From Pedobacter sp014947265 (GTDB taxonomy: Bacteria > Bacteroidota > Bacteroidia > Sphingobacteriales > Sphingobacteriaceae), in contig NZ_JADCNK010000014.1 of the NCBI RefSeq assembly GCF_014947265.1, positions 62,001-126,000 of the forward strand: a stretch of DNA of 64,000 bases. Reading direction: 5' to 3'. Position numbers and translations under genes: made by a program. Positions 1 through 10,203 of the stretch are shown piece after piece. Below the pieces are notes generated by a model that was given only the letters and a program-made list of their open reading frames with translations, was not told the origin of the DNA and made no database searches. Positions within the stretch are counted from its first letter, which is position 1; each line of letters opens with the position of its first letter.

Positions 1-1025
1 TCAACAGAGATCGATTTTGCCGTGTATAGCAACATCATTTCTTCGGCTTTTTCAACCATTTTTTTTGATCCGATAAAAATCGGCACCCTTTGATGCAGTT
101 CAGTTGGGTTAATATCGAGGATCCGTTCAAAACCTGTACTGGCCTTGCCCCCAGCCTGTTCAATAATAAAAGCCATTGGATTACATTCGTACAACAACCT
201 TAATTTTCCATTTGGCGAACGTGAAGTTGTAGGGTAAATATAAATCCCGCCTTTAATTAAATTCCGGTGAATATCGCCTACCATCGATCCGATGTAACGG
301 GATGTATACGGCCGTTTGGTCGCCTCATCTTCTACCTGGCAGTATTTAATATACTTTTTAACCCCATCAGGAAAATGCACATAATTACCTTCGTTTAACG
401 AGTACATATAGCCTGTTTCTGGTATTTTCATCTGCGGGTGCGAAAGGCAAAACTCGCCGATTGATGGGTCTAAAGTAAAACCATTAACACCTTTTCCAGT
501 GGTGTACACCAGCATGGTTGATGAGCCATAAATAATATAACCGGCAGCAACCTGTTGTGTACCTTTTTGCAATACATCTTCCAAACTGGCCCTCCCCTCA
601 AGCGATTTCCTTCTGTAAATGGAAAAAATAGTACCAACTGCTACATTCACATCCGTGTTTGAGGAGCCATCTAATGGATCGATACAAACAATATATTTGG
701 CATTCTGCGAAACCGGCGATTCAATATGAATAATCTCGTCTTCTTCTTCAGTTGCCACTATACAGCATTCACCACCACTGGTTAGTGCAGCAATAAACTG
801 CTTATCAGCATAAACATCTAATTTTTTCTGTTCTTCTCCCTGGATATTTGTAGTGCCCATATCGCCAAGAATATCAACCAAACCTGCCTTATTTATTTCT
901 CGGTTTACGATTTTTGCGGCAATACCAATGTCTCTTAGCAGCCTGGAGAGTTCACCTTTGGCATAAGGAAAATCTGCCTGTTTTTCTATAATAAATTGTC
1001 CTAGTGTTTTAACGCCACAAACCAT
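1..1025 (-). CDS. fbp: Fructose-1,6-bisphosphatase class I, partial
   Basis: This frame runs leftward from ATG at 1025 and leaves the window without a stop, giving 341 visible codons, close to the usual full length of about 330-345. Seen: an internal IDPLDGSSN-type metal and phosphate binding segment, a TEEEDE acidic stretch and a late ECNPMAF segment, all characteristic of class I FBPase. The enzyme hydrolyses fructose-1,6-bisphosphate to fructose-6-phosphate in gluconeogenesis in the cytoplasm. Only a few C-terminal residues should be missing. It starts 19 bases after the stop of the phosphoesterase upstream, so the two may be cotranscribed. Confidence 0.93.
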   Translation of the reverse strand, partial: MVCGVKTLGQFIIEKQADFPYAKGELSRLLRDIGIAAKIVNREINKAGLVDILGDMGTTNIQGEEQKKLDVYADKQFIAALTSGGECCIVATEEEDEIIHIESPVSQNAKYIVCIDPLDGSSNTDVNVAVGTIFSIYRRKSLEGRASLEDVLQKGTQQVAAGYIIYGSSTMLVYTTGKGVNGFTLDPSIGEFCLSHPQMKIPETGYMYSLNEGNYVHFPDGVKKYIKYCQVEDEATKRPYTSRYIGSMVGDIHRNLIKGGIYIYPTTSRSPNGKLRLLYECNPMAFIIEQAGGKASTGFERILDINPTELHQRVPIFIGSKKMVEKAEEMMLLYTAKSISV

Positions 1026-1044
1026 ACTTAGTGTACATTTTACA

Positions 1045-1536
1045 TTATCTAACCGATAACTCTATGACCTCTAAGGTATGAATATTTTCATCAGTAATGC
1101 AAAATCTAACCAGGGTTCTCACCTTGTGCCAGCCATGTTTTCCCGCTGCACCGGGGTTTATATGCAAACATTTAATCTTTTCATCGAACATTACTTTCAA
1201 AATATGCGAATGCCCGGCAATAAATAATTTAGGAGGGTTAGTGTATATTTCAGGCTTTACAAAAGAAGAATATCTACCAGGATAGCCACCAATATGCGTC
1301 ATCCATACATCTACACTTTCGCAGCTAAATCGATTTTGTTCAGGGAACTCCGCTCTGATTGTACCATCATCTATATTTCCGAACACACCACGCAAAGGCT
1401 TAAATTCGGCTAATGGCTCGGCTACATGGGGTCCAAAATCTCCGGCATGCCAAATTTCATCTACACCATCGAAGTGTTTAAAAACCGCATCATCTAAAAA
1501 ACCATGTGTATCAGAAATTAATCCTATTTTTTTCAT
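1045..1536 (-). CDS. YfcE/MJ0936-type metallophosphoesterase
   Basis: 163 residues with the complete metallophosphoesterase motif set: DTH (D9, H11), GD (D33), GN (N54), H81 and GHSH (108-111). These residues bind two metals in the calcineurin-like phosphoesterase fold. The length and the single compact domain fit the YfcE/MJ0936 family of small cytoplasmic phosphodiesterases, which hydrolyse model phosphodiesters; the natural substrate is not known for this protein. It lies directly upstream of fbp on the same strand. Confidence is high for the family and low for the substrate. Confidence 0.9.
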   Translation of the reverse strand: MKKIGLISDTHGFLDDAVFKHFDGVDEIWHAGDFGPHVAEPLAEFKPLRGVFGNIDDGTIRAEFPEQNRFSCESVDVWMTHIGGYPGRYSSFVKPEIYTNPPKLFIAGHSHILKVMFDEKIKCLHINPGAAGKHGWHKVRTLVRFCITDENIHTLEVIELSVR

Positions 1537-1729
1537 TATGTAAAGTTAATACCCATTGCGTTTTACACTTTTATTACGGGTAAATTATTTTTCGTCCTTT
1601 AAAAACAACTATAAAAAAGAAGCTTTTCAGCTTAAACGGTAAACAAATCCCAATAAATTATCATTTTTATTTATAGGATATTATCATTTGACAGAGATCA
1701 TAATTAAGCCCGATAATCAGATTGTTCTT

Positions 1730-3540
1730 TTAGTTTTGCCTTACCTGCTTAAATGTTCCGTTTGGTTGTATAAACGAAACGGACGAAGCTGTTGATACGC
1801 CCTCTTTTTTCTCAAATTTTAAACTAAAGCCTTTTAGATTTTTAAAATTAAAAGTATCGCTTCCTACTGAAATGGTTTCATATTCTGGCTGACCGGGTAC
1901 TGAAACAAATAAAATTTTGCCTTTTAAATACACCTTGGCCATCCCCTTTTCGCCGTAAGTACCGACATAACTTTCTAAGTCCGCAGCACTCAACTCAACA
2001 GTTCTTGGTTTGTATGTAAAAATGGTTGGTTTCATTCCCCGCTCAAGCGGAATGCTGATCCCTTCAATTTTGCCGTCCTGTCCGCTGATAAAATTAAAAC
2101 GCAGATTACTTTCTGCAGTATCAATCTTCCCTTTTTTATCGATACCGCTGATACTGAACACATCATAATGATAGTGCCTAAGCAAAAGTTTCTCTTTTCC
2201 CATCATAGCAAAAAGTGAATCATTTCTAAACGATACATTGATTATACCATAAGCAGGATTATCAAACAGCCCATCGTAATCTTTTAAAGGATGTGAAGGT
2301 TTGGTATTTAAAACGTGGGTGCTTTCAGCTGTTTTTTTTGTTGCCTTCTCCCTTTCTTTCGCTTCTGCTTTAGCTTTAGTAACCCTCCCGTTCCAATCGA
2401 TAGTTTTCAATCCTAACACCCTATCGGCAATACTGCTGTATACGATTTCCGGAACACCTGAGGTGTTTTGATTGGTTAAAACTACAATACCCAAACTATC
2501 GGTCGGAAAAAAGGATACACTAGCCGAGAAACCATTAATATTACCCCCATGCTCTACCATATAATGGCCTCGGTAGGAGTTGATCATCCAGCCAAAACCA
2601 TAAGTAGACAGGTAAATATCATTGTCCTTTGCCGGCAGGCCCCCATCTCTCACCATTTGAGAACTCGCGGCCTCTCTAATATAAGAAACGGGTAAAATTT
2701 CTTTTCCCTTATAAGTCCCGCCGTTGATCCACACTTTTAACCAATGCGTCATATCGTTTACACTGCTATTGATGCTTCCCGCAGGTCCCATTCCATCTAT
2801 ATTAAAATAATCGATCTTTTCAATAGCACCTTTATCATTTATGGTATAGGGTAAAGAAGCATCATTATCCTTTTCGAATTCAAAAATATTAGTATTGGAA
2901 CGGTTCATCTCCAAAGGATCGAAAAACTTTTCTTTAATGTTCTCCTCCCAGGTATTTCCGGTCAGTTTTTCAACAATCATACCCTGCGCCAAAAACATAA
3001 AGTTATTGTATTGCCATTTCTCACGCACAGGAGCGGTTGGCTCCATATAACGCACCCTCTGTATAATACTATCGCGATTGGAAGTATTAAAAATAAACCA
3101 CGATAAGTCATAACGCGATAAACCGGTTCGATGGCACATCATATCGCGCACGGTAATCTGGCTGTTCATATTATCATTATAAAACTTTAACTGCGGTAAA
3201 TAAGAGGTAGCAATGCCATCAAATGATAGCTTTCCTTCTTTTTGCTGCAAACCATGAGTGCGGAGGTAAAAGATTTAGTACTAGAACCAATAGCAAAAAG
3301 TGTATTCGGCGTAACCGGTTTTTTGTTTTCGACATCGCGGTAACCAAAACCTTTACTATAAATTACCTGATCGCCTTTTACCACAGCTACTGCAAAACCA
3401 GCCACCTGCTGATCTTTCAAGATTCTGTTTAGCAAAGTATCAATCCCGGCTAAAGGATCGCCGGTTTTTTGTTTTTTGGATTGAGCAAAAGAAGATAGTG
3501 CCATGAAACACAGCAAGAACACTTTTAGAATACGTTTCAT
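1730..3540 (-). pseudogene. Serine hydrolase (class C beta-lactamase fold), frameshifted
   Basis: Two overlapping minus-strand frames make one protein. The first (3540 to 3187) has a signal peptide ending near Ala19-Gln20 and the SxxK motif at Ser86-Lys89. The second (to 1730) continues from TTG at 3250 with the YxN motif (QYNN), an HGG motif (VEHGGN) and a C-terminal beta-rich extension like DUF3471. The frames join between 3252 and 3250: ATG-GT-TTG needs one extra G to read Met-Gly-Leu-Gln-Gln through the normal helix after SxxK. The family covers beta-lactamase-like esterases and D-aminopeptidases, exported here. Every other motif is intact, so this is either a very recent one-base deletion or a sequencing error in the GG run. 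Confidence 0.85.
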
Positions 3541-3821
3541 TTTTAATTTAGGTGAGATTATGCCTCCTAAATTACAAATGATAATGAGATTAATCAGATA
3601 TTGTTTGTGCTTTATTTGGTTTGATTAAGCCCTGCGGGGTTTGTGTTCAATATTTTTCAAAATTAAATCATCGTTTATGAACACAAAACCACTGCGTTTC
3701 AGGTTTGTTAGTACCAATTTACCTGAACTGCAACTGTTTTTTTGATTTTACCAGCTCCTGGGATTGACGGCGTTCTTCGGTAAACACTCTTGCTTTTCGA
3801 AAGGAAGCTTTTAAACCAACT
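3541..3821. repeat. Short intergenic with a palindromic repeat
   Basis: Around 3620-3710 there is an imperfect inverted repeat with arms TTGTGTTCA and TGAACACAA plus flanking CCTG/CAGG, separated by an AT-rich spacer. It lies between the end of the methyltransferase gene and the start of the serine hydrolase gene. It resembles the other dispersed palindromes of this window and no gene is evident. Confidence 0.4.
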
Positions 3822-4523
3822 CTAATAAGCCAGAAAAAAATCTTTCAGTAAAAGCTTATATGCTTTGGTATGCTCATTTAAAGATTCGTAAATATTAAAA
3901 TCACTTTCTTTTAAAAGCGTTTTGCCTTTTTTCAAACAGATCATCTGCCTGAAAGCTGGCTTATTTTCATCGGAATGAATATTGATCCGTTCAGCAAGCG
4001 ATAAATCATATTGGGATGCGATCGCAATCACTTCATCCGCCTGTTTTATTGGCAGAATAAGCCAGATCAATCCTCCATCAGCCAAAAGTGAGCTTGATTT
4101 TTCAACCAATAAGCTGAAAAAATCTTCACCTGCATGCCGGGCGATACCTTTTCTAATCTCTTCGTTCTTTAAGTCGTTTACAAAAAAAGGTGGATTGGAA
4201 ACAATCAGATCAAATTTTTCATTATTGTTATATTGTTCAATTGCGATATGGTTAATACTTAACCGCTCACTGAAAACTGACGACTTGAAATTCTTTCCCG
4301 CTGTTTCTGCTGCTTGTCCGTCTATTTCTACTGCATGTATATTTGCATCAGGAAAACGTTGCGCCAACATCAATGCAATTACTCCGGTACCTGTTCCGAT
4401 ATCCAATATGTTTTTAGGCGCATGGTGATTTGCCAAAGCGCCAATTAAAACCCCATCGGTATTAATCTTCATGGCGCAACCTGTCTGATCGACTTCAAAC
4501 TGCTTGAATTTAAAAACACTCAT
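3822..4523 (-). CDS. tRNA1(Val) (adenine37-N6)-methyltransferase-like (TrmN6/YfiC)
   Basis: 233 residues. The S-adenosylmethionine site DIGTGTG is at 41-47 and the catalytic NPPF motif of N6-adenine methyltransferases at 110-113. The N-terminus (FKFKQFEVDQ..CAMKINTDGVLIGA) is typical of the YfiC/TrmN6 family, which methylates A37 of tRNA-Val in Escherichia coli. One base separates it from the VOC gene upstream, so the two are very likely an operon. The specific tRNA target is inferred from family membership. Confidence 0.88.
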   Translation of the reverse strand: MSVFKFKQFEVDQTGCAMKINTDGVLIGALANHHAPKNILDIGTGTGVIALMLAQRFPDANIHAVEIDGQAAETAGKNFKSSVFSERLSINHIAIEQYNNNEKFDLIVSNPPFFVNDLKNEEIRKGIARHAGEDFFSLLVEKSSSLLADGGLIWLILPIKQADEVIAIASQYDLSLAERINIHSDENKPAFRQMICLKKGKTLLKESDFNIYESLNEHTKAYKLLLKDFFLAY

Positions 4524-4524
4524 C

Positions 4525-4905
4525 TTAAACCTCGTACAGTTCTAGTGGTAAACCATCCGGATCAGCAAAAAAAGTAAAACGTTTATCCGTAAATTCGTCA
4601 ATGCGGATCGGCTCAGTCACAATCCCCTGATCATTTAACCGCGAAATCTCCTTCTCAATATCTTCCACCTCAAAAGCCAAATGACGTAAACCCTGAGCCT
4701 CTGGCCGCGACGGACGTGCAGGTGGATTTTCGAAAGAAAAAAGCTCGATCTGATACACACCATTTACGGCAAGATCTAGTTTATACGATTTCCTTTCAGC
4801 ACGGTAAACCTCAGCCAAAACAGTAAAGCCCAATTTATTCACATAAAAATATTTCGATTTTTCGTAGTCAGAACAAATAATGGCAATGTGGTGGATGCGA
4901 AGCAT
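4525..4905 (-). CDS. VOC-family (glyoxalase-like) protein
   Basis: I take the ATG at 4905 as start (126 residues) because MLRIHHIAIICSDY is the canonical beginning of this fold; a longer frame from 4986 adds 27 residues that do not look like part of it. Visible: an N-terminal metal-ligand His in HHIAI, a central LRHLAFEVEDI strand and a final LPLELYEV strand, giving the two betaalphabetabetabeta modules of vicinal-oxygen-chelate proteins. It resembles the short YaeR/GloA2 group. Its substrate is unknown. It overlaps no gene and leads the methyltransferase by one base. Confidence 0.82.
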   Translation of the reverse strand: MLRIHHIAIICSDYEKSKYFYVNKLGFTVLAEVYRAERKSYKLDLAVNGVYQIELFSFENPPARPSRPEAQGLRHLAFEVEDIEKEISRLNDQGIVTEPIRIDEFTDKRFTFFADPDGLPLELYEV

Positions 4906-5145
4906 AAATAATGATTGAATTTTGACTGAGTAAATGAGCGACTTAGCGCTTAACAAAAATGCGCATTCTCTAACTGAATTAACCAATAATTATTTCAACA
5001 TTCTCATTCAAAATTCACTCATTCCATCATCGGCCATTCTCTCATTCAATAATTCTCTCATTCAATCTTTATATTTTGACATTCAATCATTCAAAATTCA
5101 ATAATTCAATCACTGTAGCACACCAGTTTTTTCATTTTAAAAAGC

Positions 5146-5153
5146 TATTTTTG
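5146..5153 (+). promoter_or_regulatory. purL promoter, -7 box
   Basis: TATTTTTG is an exact match to the Bacteroidetes -7 consensus TANNTTTG, 18 bases before the purL ATG. No clear -33 TTTG was found. It supports the start at 5172 because a start at 5076 would put the promoter inside the gene. Confidence 0.6.
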
Positions 5154-5171
5154 CAACTTCAAAAAAAAAGC

Positions 5172-8100
5172 ATGATTCATTTCTTCCTTAGTCAATCGCA
5201 GGCGATTTTTGTTCTACAAACAGACAAAGCGCTTTCTACCACTGATATTACTAAACTTGAATGGTTATTTGGCGGCGCCAAAATCTCGCAAGAAACAGCC
5301 CTGACAGGTTTTTTCGTTGGACCAAGAGCGGCAATGATTACCCCCTGGAGTACCAACGCTGTAGAGATTACCCAGAACATGGACATGCAGGGAATCATCA
5401 GGATTGAAGAATTTAAGCAGGTTGAAGAAAACTTTGCTGATTACGACCCGATGCTTTCTCAAAAATACGATAAGCTTGATCAGGAGGTATATACCATCAA
5501 CATCAAACCTGAACCGATTTTAGAAATTATCGACATTGCGGCTTATAATAAACAGGAAGGACTTTCTTTAAGTGATGAAGAAGTTGAGTACTTAAATACA
5601 TTAGCAAAAAAACTAGAAAGACCTTTAACCGATTCTGAGGTATTTGGTTTCTCGCAAGTGAATTCAGAGCATTGCCGTCACAAAATCTTTAACGGAAAAT
5701 TCGTAATTGATGGTGTAGAGCAGCCGACTTCATTGTTTAAGCTGATCCGCAAAACTTCTGAAGAAAATCCGAACGATATTGTTTCAGCATATAAAGATAA
5801 CGTAGCCTTTATTAAAGGCCCGAAAGTGCAGCAATTCGCACCTAAACGTGCAGATGAGCCCGATTATTACACTACTAGCGATTTCGACTCAGTAATCTCT
5901 TTAAAAGCAGAAACACACAATTTCCCAACCACAGTTGAGCCTTTTAACGGTGCCGCAACCGGTTCCGGTGGCGAAATCAGAGACCGTTTGGCTGGTGGCC
6001 AGGGTTCTTTACCTTTAGCCGGAACTGCCGTTTATATGACTGCGCTTTCGCGTTTAGAAGATAACCGCCCATGGGAACAAGGCGTTGAAGAAAGACAATG
6101 GCTGTATCAAACGCCAATGGATATCCTGATCAAAGCATCAAACGGTGCTACCGATTTTGGTAATAAATTTGGGCAACCGCTAATTACAGGTTCGGTATTA
6201 ACTTTCGAACATGAAGAAAACAACAGAAAACTTGGCTTCGATAAAGTAATTATGCTTGCCGGCGGTATTGGTTATGGTAAAGCCAGCCAGGCGCAAAAAC
6301 TTAAACCACAGGAAGGCGATAATATCGTGATCTTAGGTGGCGAAAATTATAGAATCGGAATGGGTGGTGCAGCAGTTTCATCTGCTGATACTGGTCAGCA
6401 CGGAAGCGGCATTGAATTAAATGCCATCCAGAGATCGAACCCTGAGATGCAAAAACGTGCAGCCAATGCCGTTCGTGGTATGGTAGAAAGCGATCACAAT
6501 TCGATTATTTCTATCCACGATCACGGAGCAGGTGGTCACCTAAACTGTTTATCAGAACTGGTTGAAGAAACCGGTGGTTTAATTAACCTCGATAAACTGC
6601 CAGTGGGCGACCCTACCCTTTCGGCCAAAGAAATTATTGGTAACGAATCGCAGGAAAGAATGGGATTGGTAATCGGCAACGAGCACATCGAAACCTTACA
6701 AAAAATTGCCGACCGTGAACGTTCACCTATGTATACTGTAGGTAAAGTTACCGGCGATCACCGTTTCACCTTCAAATCGGCCAATACCGGTTTAAAACCT
6801 ATGGATTTTGAGTTGGCCGACATGTTTGGCAGCTCGCCAAAAGTTGTAATGGAAGATACCACGGTAGATCGTAAATACAGTGCACTTAATTATGATGCTA
6901 CCCAATTAAATACTTACCTGGAACAAGTGCTTCAATTAGAAGCGGTAGCAGCTAAAGATTGGTTAACCAATAAAGTAGACCGTTGTGTGGGTGGCCGTGT
7001 AGCCAAACAGCAATGTGCAGGTCCCTTACAATTGCCATTGAACAATTGTGGTGTAATGGCTTTAGATTTTCAGGGAAAAGAAGGGATTGCTACTTCAGTT
7101 GGTCATGCGCCACTTTCAGCATTGATTGATCCGGCTGCTGGTAGCCGCAATGCCATTGCCGAATCACTTTCGAATATTGTTTGGGCCCCTTTAAAAGATG
7201 GATTAAAAAGTGTTTCACTTTCTGCCAACTGGATGTGGGCTTGTAAAAATGAAGGTGAAGATGCCCGTTTATATGCAGCGGTAAAAGCCTGTTCTGATTT
7301 TGCCATCGATTTAGGAATCAATATCCCAACCGGAAAAGATTCATTGTCGATGAAACAGAAATACAAAGATGGTGATGTAATTGCGCCAGGAACGGTAATT
7401 ATTTCTGCCGGGGCAAATTGCGATGACATTACCAAAGTAGTTGAACCTGTATTGCAGAAAGATGGCGGATCGATATACTACATCAACCTTTCTAATGATA
7501 CTTATAAATTAGGCGGTTCATCTTTCGCACAGATTTTAAACAAAATAGGTACAGAAACACCAGATGTAAAAGAAGCTGATCAATTTAAATCGGCTTTCAA
7601 TACATTACAGCAGTTAATTAAAGCTGATAAAATACAAGCTGGTCACGATATTGGTAGTGGTGGTTTAATTACAACCCTATTGGAAATGTGTTTTGCCGAC
7701 CGCGACTTAGGCGCTTCTATCGATTTGTCTTCTTTAGCAGAAGCAGATAGCATTAAAGTATTATTTGCAGAAAATATCGGCATTGTTTTCCAGGCCGATG
7801 CTTCAGTTGAAGAAACTTTTGCCCAGGCTGGCGTTGCTTTCCATAAAATTGGTGAGGTGAATACATCAACTAAGCTGGAAGTTAAGAATGCTGCAGATAG
7901 TTTCAACTTTGATATCGACCATTTACGTGATGTTTGGTTTAAAACTTCTTATCTGTTAGATAACAAACAAACAGGTAACGGTTTGGCGAAAGAACGTTAC
8001 GACAATTATAAAAACCACGTTTTAAATTACACTTTCCCTTTACAATTTGATGGAAAGAAACCTGTAATCGACGAAACTAAACCTAGACCTAAAGCAGCCA

Positions 8101-8834
8101 TTATCCGCGAAAAAGGAAGTAACTCCGAACGCGAATTGGCCAATGCCATGTATTTAGCCGGTTTTGATGTGAAAGATGTACACATGACCGATTTAATTAC
8201 GGGAAGAGAAACTTTAGAAGATATTCAGTTTATAGGTGCAGTAGGTGGTTTCTCTAACTCTGATGTTTTAGGATCAGCAAAAGGTTGGGCAGGAGCATTT
8301 TTATACAACGAAAAAGCAAGAGTAGCTTTAGAGAAATTCTTTGCCCGTCCTGATACTTTATCTGTTGGTGTTTGTAATGGTTGCCAGTTATTTGTAGAGT
8401 TGGGCTTAATTAATAAAAACCACGCAGAAAAACCTAAAATGCTGCACAACAAAAGTGGCAAGCACGAAAGTATTTTCACTTCTTTAACCTTACAGGAAAA
8501 CAATTCAGTGATGTTATCAAGCCTTGCTGGAAGCACTTTAGGCGTTTGGGTATCACATGGTGAAGGCAGATTCTCGTTACCATACACAGAAGACAAATAT
8601 AAAATCGTAGCTAAATATGCTTACGAAACTTATCCGGCCAGTCCGAATGGTTCTGATTACAACACCGCAATGTTGTGCGATGAAAGTGGTCGCCACCTCG
8701 TGATGATGCCGCACATTGAGCGTTCATTGTTCCAATGGCACTGGGCAAATTATCCGCAAGGCCGTAAAGATGAAGTTTCTCCATGGATGGAAGCCTTTGT
8801 AAATGCACGCAAGTGGATTGAGAACAAGGGATAA
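5172..8834 (+). CDS. purL: Phosphoribosylformylglycinamidine synthase, single-chain
   Basis: 1,220 residues from ATG at 5172, chosen because the family begins at MIHFFLSQ and a -7 promoter box lies just upstream. This is the long form with an N-terminal PurS-like part, duplicated synthetase (PurL) halves and a C-terminal class I glutaminase. Seen: SEHCRHK and the KAETHNFPTT segment of the synthetase, and in the glutaminase the nucleophile Cys1068 (GVCNGCQ) with His1181 and Glu1183 (PHIERS). It makes FGAM from FGAR, glutamine and ATP in purine synthesis. purM, the next enzyme of the pathway, lies at 13792 and is transcribed separately. Confidence 0.97.
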   Translation: MIHFFLSQSQAIFVLQTDKALSTTDITKLEWLFGGAKISQETALTGFFVGPRAAMITPWSTNAVEITQNMDMQGIIRIEEFKQVEENFADYDPMLSQKYDKLDQEVYTINIKPEPILEIIDIAAYNKQEGLSLSDEEVEYLNTLAKKLERPLTDSEVFGFSQVNSEHCRHKIFNGKFVIDGVEQPTSLFKLIRKTSEENPNDIVSAYKDNVAFIKGPKVQQFAPKRADEPDYYTTSDFDSVISLKAETHNFPTTVEPFNGAATGSGGEIRDRLAGGQGSLPLAGTAVYMTALSRLEDNRPWEQGVEERQWLYQTPMDILIKASNGATDFGNKFGQPLITGSVLTFEHEENNRKLGFDKVIMLAGGIGYGKASQAQKLKPQEGDNIVILGGENYRIGMGGAAVSSADTGQHGSGIELNAIQRSNPEMQKRAANAVRGMVESDHNSIISIHDHGAGGHLNCLSELVEETGGLINLDKLPVGDPTLSAKEIIGNESQERMGLVIGNEHIETLQKIADRERSPMYTVGKVTGDHRFTFKSANTGLKPMDFELADMFGSSPKVVMEDTTVDRKYSALNYDATQLNTYLEQVLQLEAVAAKDWLTNKVDRCVGGRVAKQQCAGPLQLPLNNCGVMALDFQGKEGIATSVGHAPLSALIDPAAGSRNAIAESLSNIVWAPLKDGLKSVSLSANWMWACKNEGEDARLYAAVKACSDFAIDLGINIPTGKDSLSMKQKYKDGDVIAPGTVIISAGANCDDITKVVEPVLQKDGGSIYYINLSNDTYKLGGSSFAQILNKIGTETPDVKEADQFKSAFNTLQQLIKADKIQAGHDIGSGGLITTLLEMCFADRDLGASIDLSSLAEADSIKVLFAENIGIVFQADASVEETFAQAGVAFHKIGEVNTSTKLEVKNAADSFNFDIDHLRDVWFKTSYLLDNKQTGNGLAKERYDNYKNHVLNYTFPLQFDGKKPVIDETKPRPKAAIIREKGSNSERELANAMYLAGFDVKDVHMTDLITGRETLEDIQFIGAVGGFSNSDVLGSAKGWAGAFLYNEKARVALEKFFARPDTLSVGVCNGCQLFVELGLINKNHAEKPKMLHNKSGKHESIFTSLTLQENNSVMLSSLAGSTLGVWVSHGEGRFSLPYTEDKYKIVAKYAYETYPASPNGSDYNTAMLCDESGRHLVMMPHIERSLFQWHWANYPQGRKDEVSPWMEAFVNARKWIENKG

Positions 8835-8852
8835 GAGTTAATGGATAACGTA

Positions 8853-8892
8853 AAATGGATGATGGAATGAAAAAACATCATCCATTTTTTAT
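8853..8892 (+). terminator. purL terminator
   Basis: Hairpin AAATGGATGATG / CATCATCCATTT followed by a T run, 19 bases after the purL stop. Confidence 0.75.
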
Positions 8893-8930
8893 TTATTAGT
8901 TATCCTTTCGAGCGGAGTGCCTTATAGCGC

Positions 8931-9012
8931 CGTCATCTCGACTGAAGCGAAGCGAAATGGAGAGATCTATAATAGATTTCTCGACTGCGTTGCTCTACGC
9001 TCGAAATGACGC
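8931..9012. repeat. Dispersed palindrome, 'CGTCATCTCGACTGAAG' family
   Basis: An imperfect palindrome of about 82 bases: the left arm starts CGTCATCTCGACTGAAG and the right arm ends CTCGAAATGACG, meeting at AGATCTATAATAGATTT. Single arms of the same family recur near 26120-26166, 49644-49690 and 49917-49962. It lies between convergent purL and the TonB-family gene, outside both terminators. Confidence 0.75.
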
Positions 9013-9033
9013 AACTATTTAAATCAGATTACA

Positions 9034-9064
9034 TAAAAAACGGCCTGGGCACCGCCCAAACCGT
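9034..9064 (-). terminator. Terminator of the TonB-family gene
   Basis: Read on the minus strand: ACGG-ttt-GGGC-ggt-GCCC-agg-CCGT followed by TTTTTT, a two-part GC hairpin with a T run. It serves the gene ending at 9159; the 94 bases between hold no other feature I can see. Confidence 0.7.
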
Positions 9065-9158
9065 TCAATCCACCTAACCCTACATCTCCCTAAAAACCAG
9101 GAGCGTTAATAGAAAGTCCCCCATCATCCATCTTCCATCGCACATCTTCCATACCTTT

Positions 9159-10001
9159 CTAATTAGAAATCTGAAAGTTAATGGCCATATTATACCTTAC
9201 ACGCACCGGAACACCTTTATTTTTCCCAGGTTTCCAAAGCGGCGATTTTTTAATCACTTTAATTGCTTCCTCATCGCAGCCAAAACCGATTCCTTTAATT
9301 ACCGATACATCAGTAATAGAACCATCTTTTTCTACCACAAAACTTACAAATACTTTTCCGGCTGCGCCTTCATCCTGAGCTCTTGATGGATACCTTAAGT
9401 TACGCTCCATATATTTAGACCAGGCTTTGGCACCGCCTGTAAATTCAGGATATTCATCAGCTCCTAAATAAATCTCTTTATCTTCAGTGGGTCCATTACC
9501 TTCTTTAGCGGTTCCTGCTCCATCACCATTACCTTTTGTATCTGGAATAACCAAATTTGGAGCTACAATCCCATCTTGTGTTCTATCACTGATCACAGCA
9601 TTCTCGATTTCTTTAATCGTTGGCGGATCCGGAAGATTTACTTTATTTACGACAACTATATTATTGGATAAGGCTACTGTTTTAACCTTTACCGGTTCTG
9701 CTTTTTTTGGTTCAGGTTTTTCCTCTGGTTTAGGCAGATCCGGTTTCATCTGGTGAATCACATCCGTTAAGTCTATAATTTTTGCCGTTTCTACAACCGC
9801 TTCTTCTTTAGGAACCAATTTTGCATAAATTAAGGGAGAGAAACAGGCAAGTACAAATAAACTTCCAGATACAAAAAGTGCCCTTGTCATAATCTTCGAA
9901 GATTTAGACCTTAAATCGTAAGCACCATAGTTTTTGTTGCGGTTTGCAAATACAAGATCGAGCCACTCGGTTTTGTATACGTTAATTGAAGAGTTGAACA
10001 T
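9159..10001 (-). CDS. TonB family protein (energy transducer)
   Basis: 280 residues from ATG at 10001; the longer frame from 10094 adds residues unlike the family, while MFNSSINVYKTEWLD is a typical Bacteroidetes start. Order: short cytoplasmic segment with NRNKNYGAYDLR, one membrane helix at about 40-60, a Pro/Glu/Lys-rich periplasmic linker (KPEEKPEPKKAEPVK), and a C-terminal TonB domain (YPEFTGGAKAW..YPSRAQDEGAAGKVFVSFVV). It should couple the proton gradient to TonB-dependent receptors such as the one at 17362-20760, which is inference because several TonB paralogues are normal in this phylum. Confidence 0.9.
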   Translation of the reverse strand: MFNSSINVYKTEWLDLVFANRNKNYGAYDLRSKSSKIMTRALFVSGSLFVLACFSPLIYAKLVPKEEAVVETAKIIDLTDVIHQMKPDLPKPEEKPEPKKAEPVKVKTVALSNNIVVVNKVNLPDPPTIKEIENAVISDRTQDGIVAPNLVIPDTKGNGDGAGTAKEGNGPTEDKEIYLGADEYPEFTGGAKAWSKYMERNLRYPSRAQDEGAAGKVFVSFVVEKDGSITDVSVIKGIGFGCDEEAIKVIKKSPLWKPGKNKGVPVRVRYNMAINFQISN

Positions 10002-10150
10002 AGCTTTTATTTTTATACCATGATGCAGCGAAATCTTCAATTCCATAAAACATTCGAAAAATCTATTTTCTTTACAAAAAATGAAATTTCTCACCCGAAA
10101 AACATTTTTTTATTTCATTTTCAATAAAATTCATAAAAACAACACGATTC

Positions 10151-10183
10151 TTTGACGAGAATTAATAAAATATACTATTTTTG
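10151..10183 (+). promoter_or_regulatory. glnN promoter
   Basis: TTTG at 10151-10154 and TATTTTTG at 10176-10183, spaced by 21 bases: both elements match the Bacteroidetes primary-sigma consensus. The glnN ATG follows 20 bases later. Confidence 0.75.
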
Positions 10184-10203
10184 ACAAAAAACATAACGAA
10201 TTA

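Noticed and set aside
3700..3830. Minus-strand frame ending in VFTEERRQSQELVKSKKQ overlapping the methyltransferase 3' end
   Set aside because: It has no start codon of its own outside the methyltransferase gene and overlaps it in another frame; probably chance.
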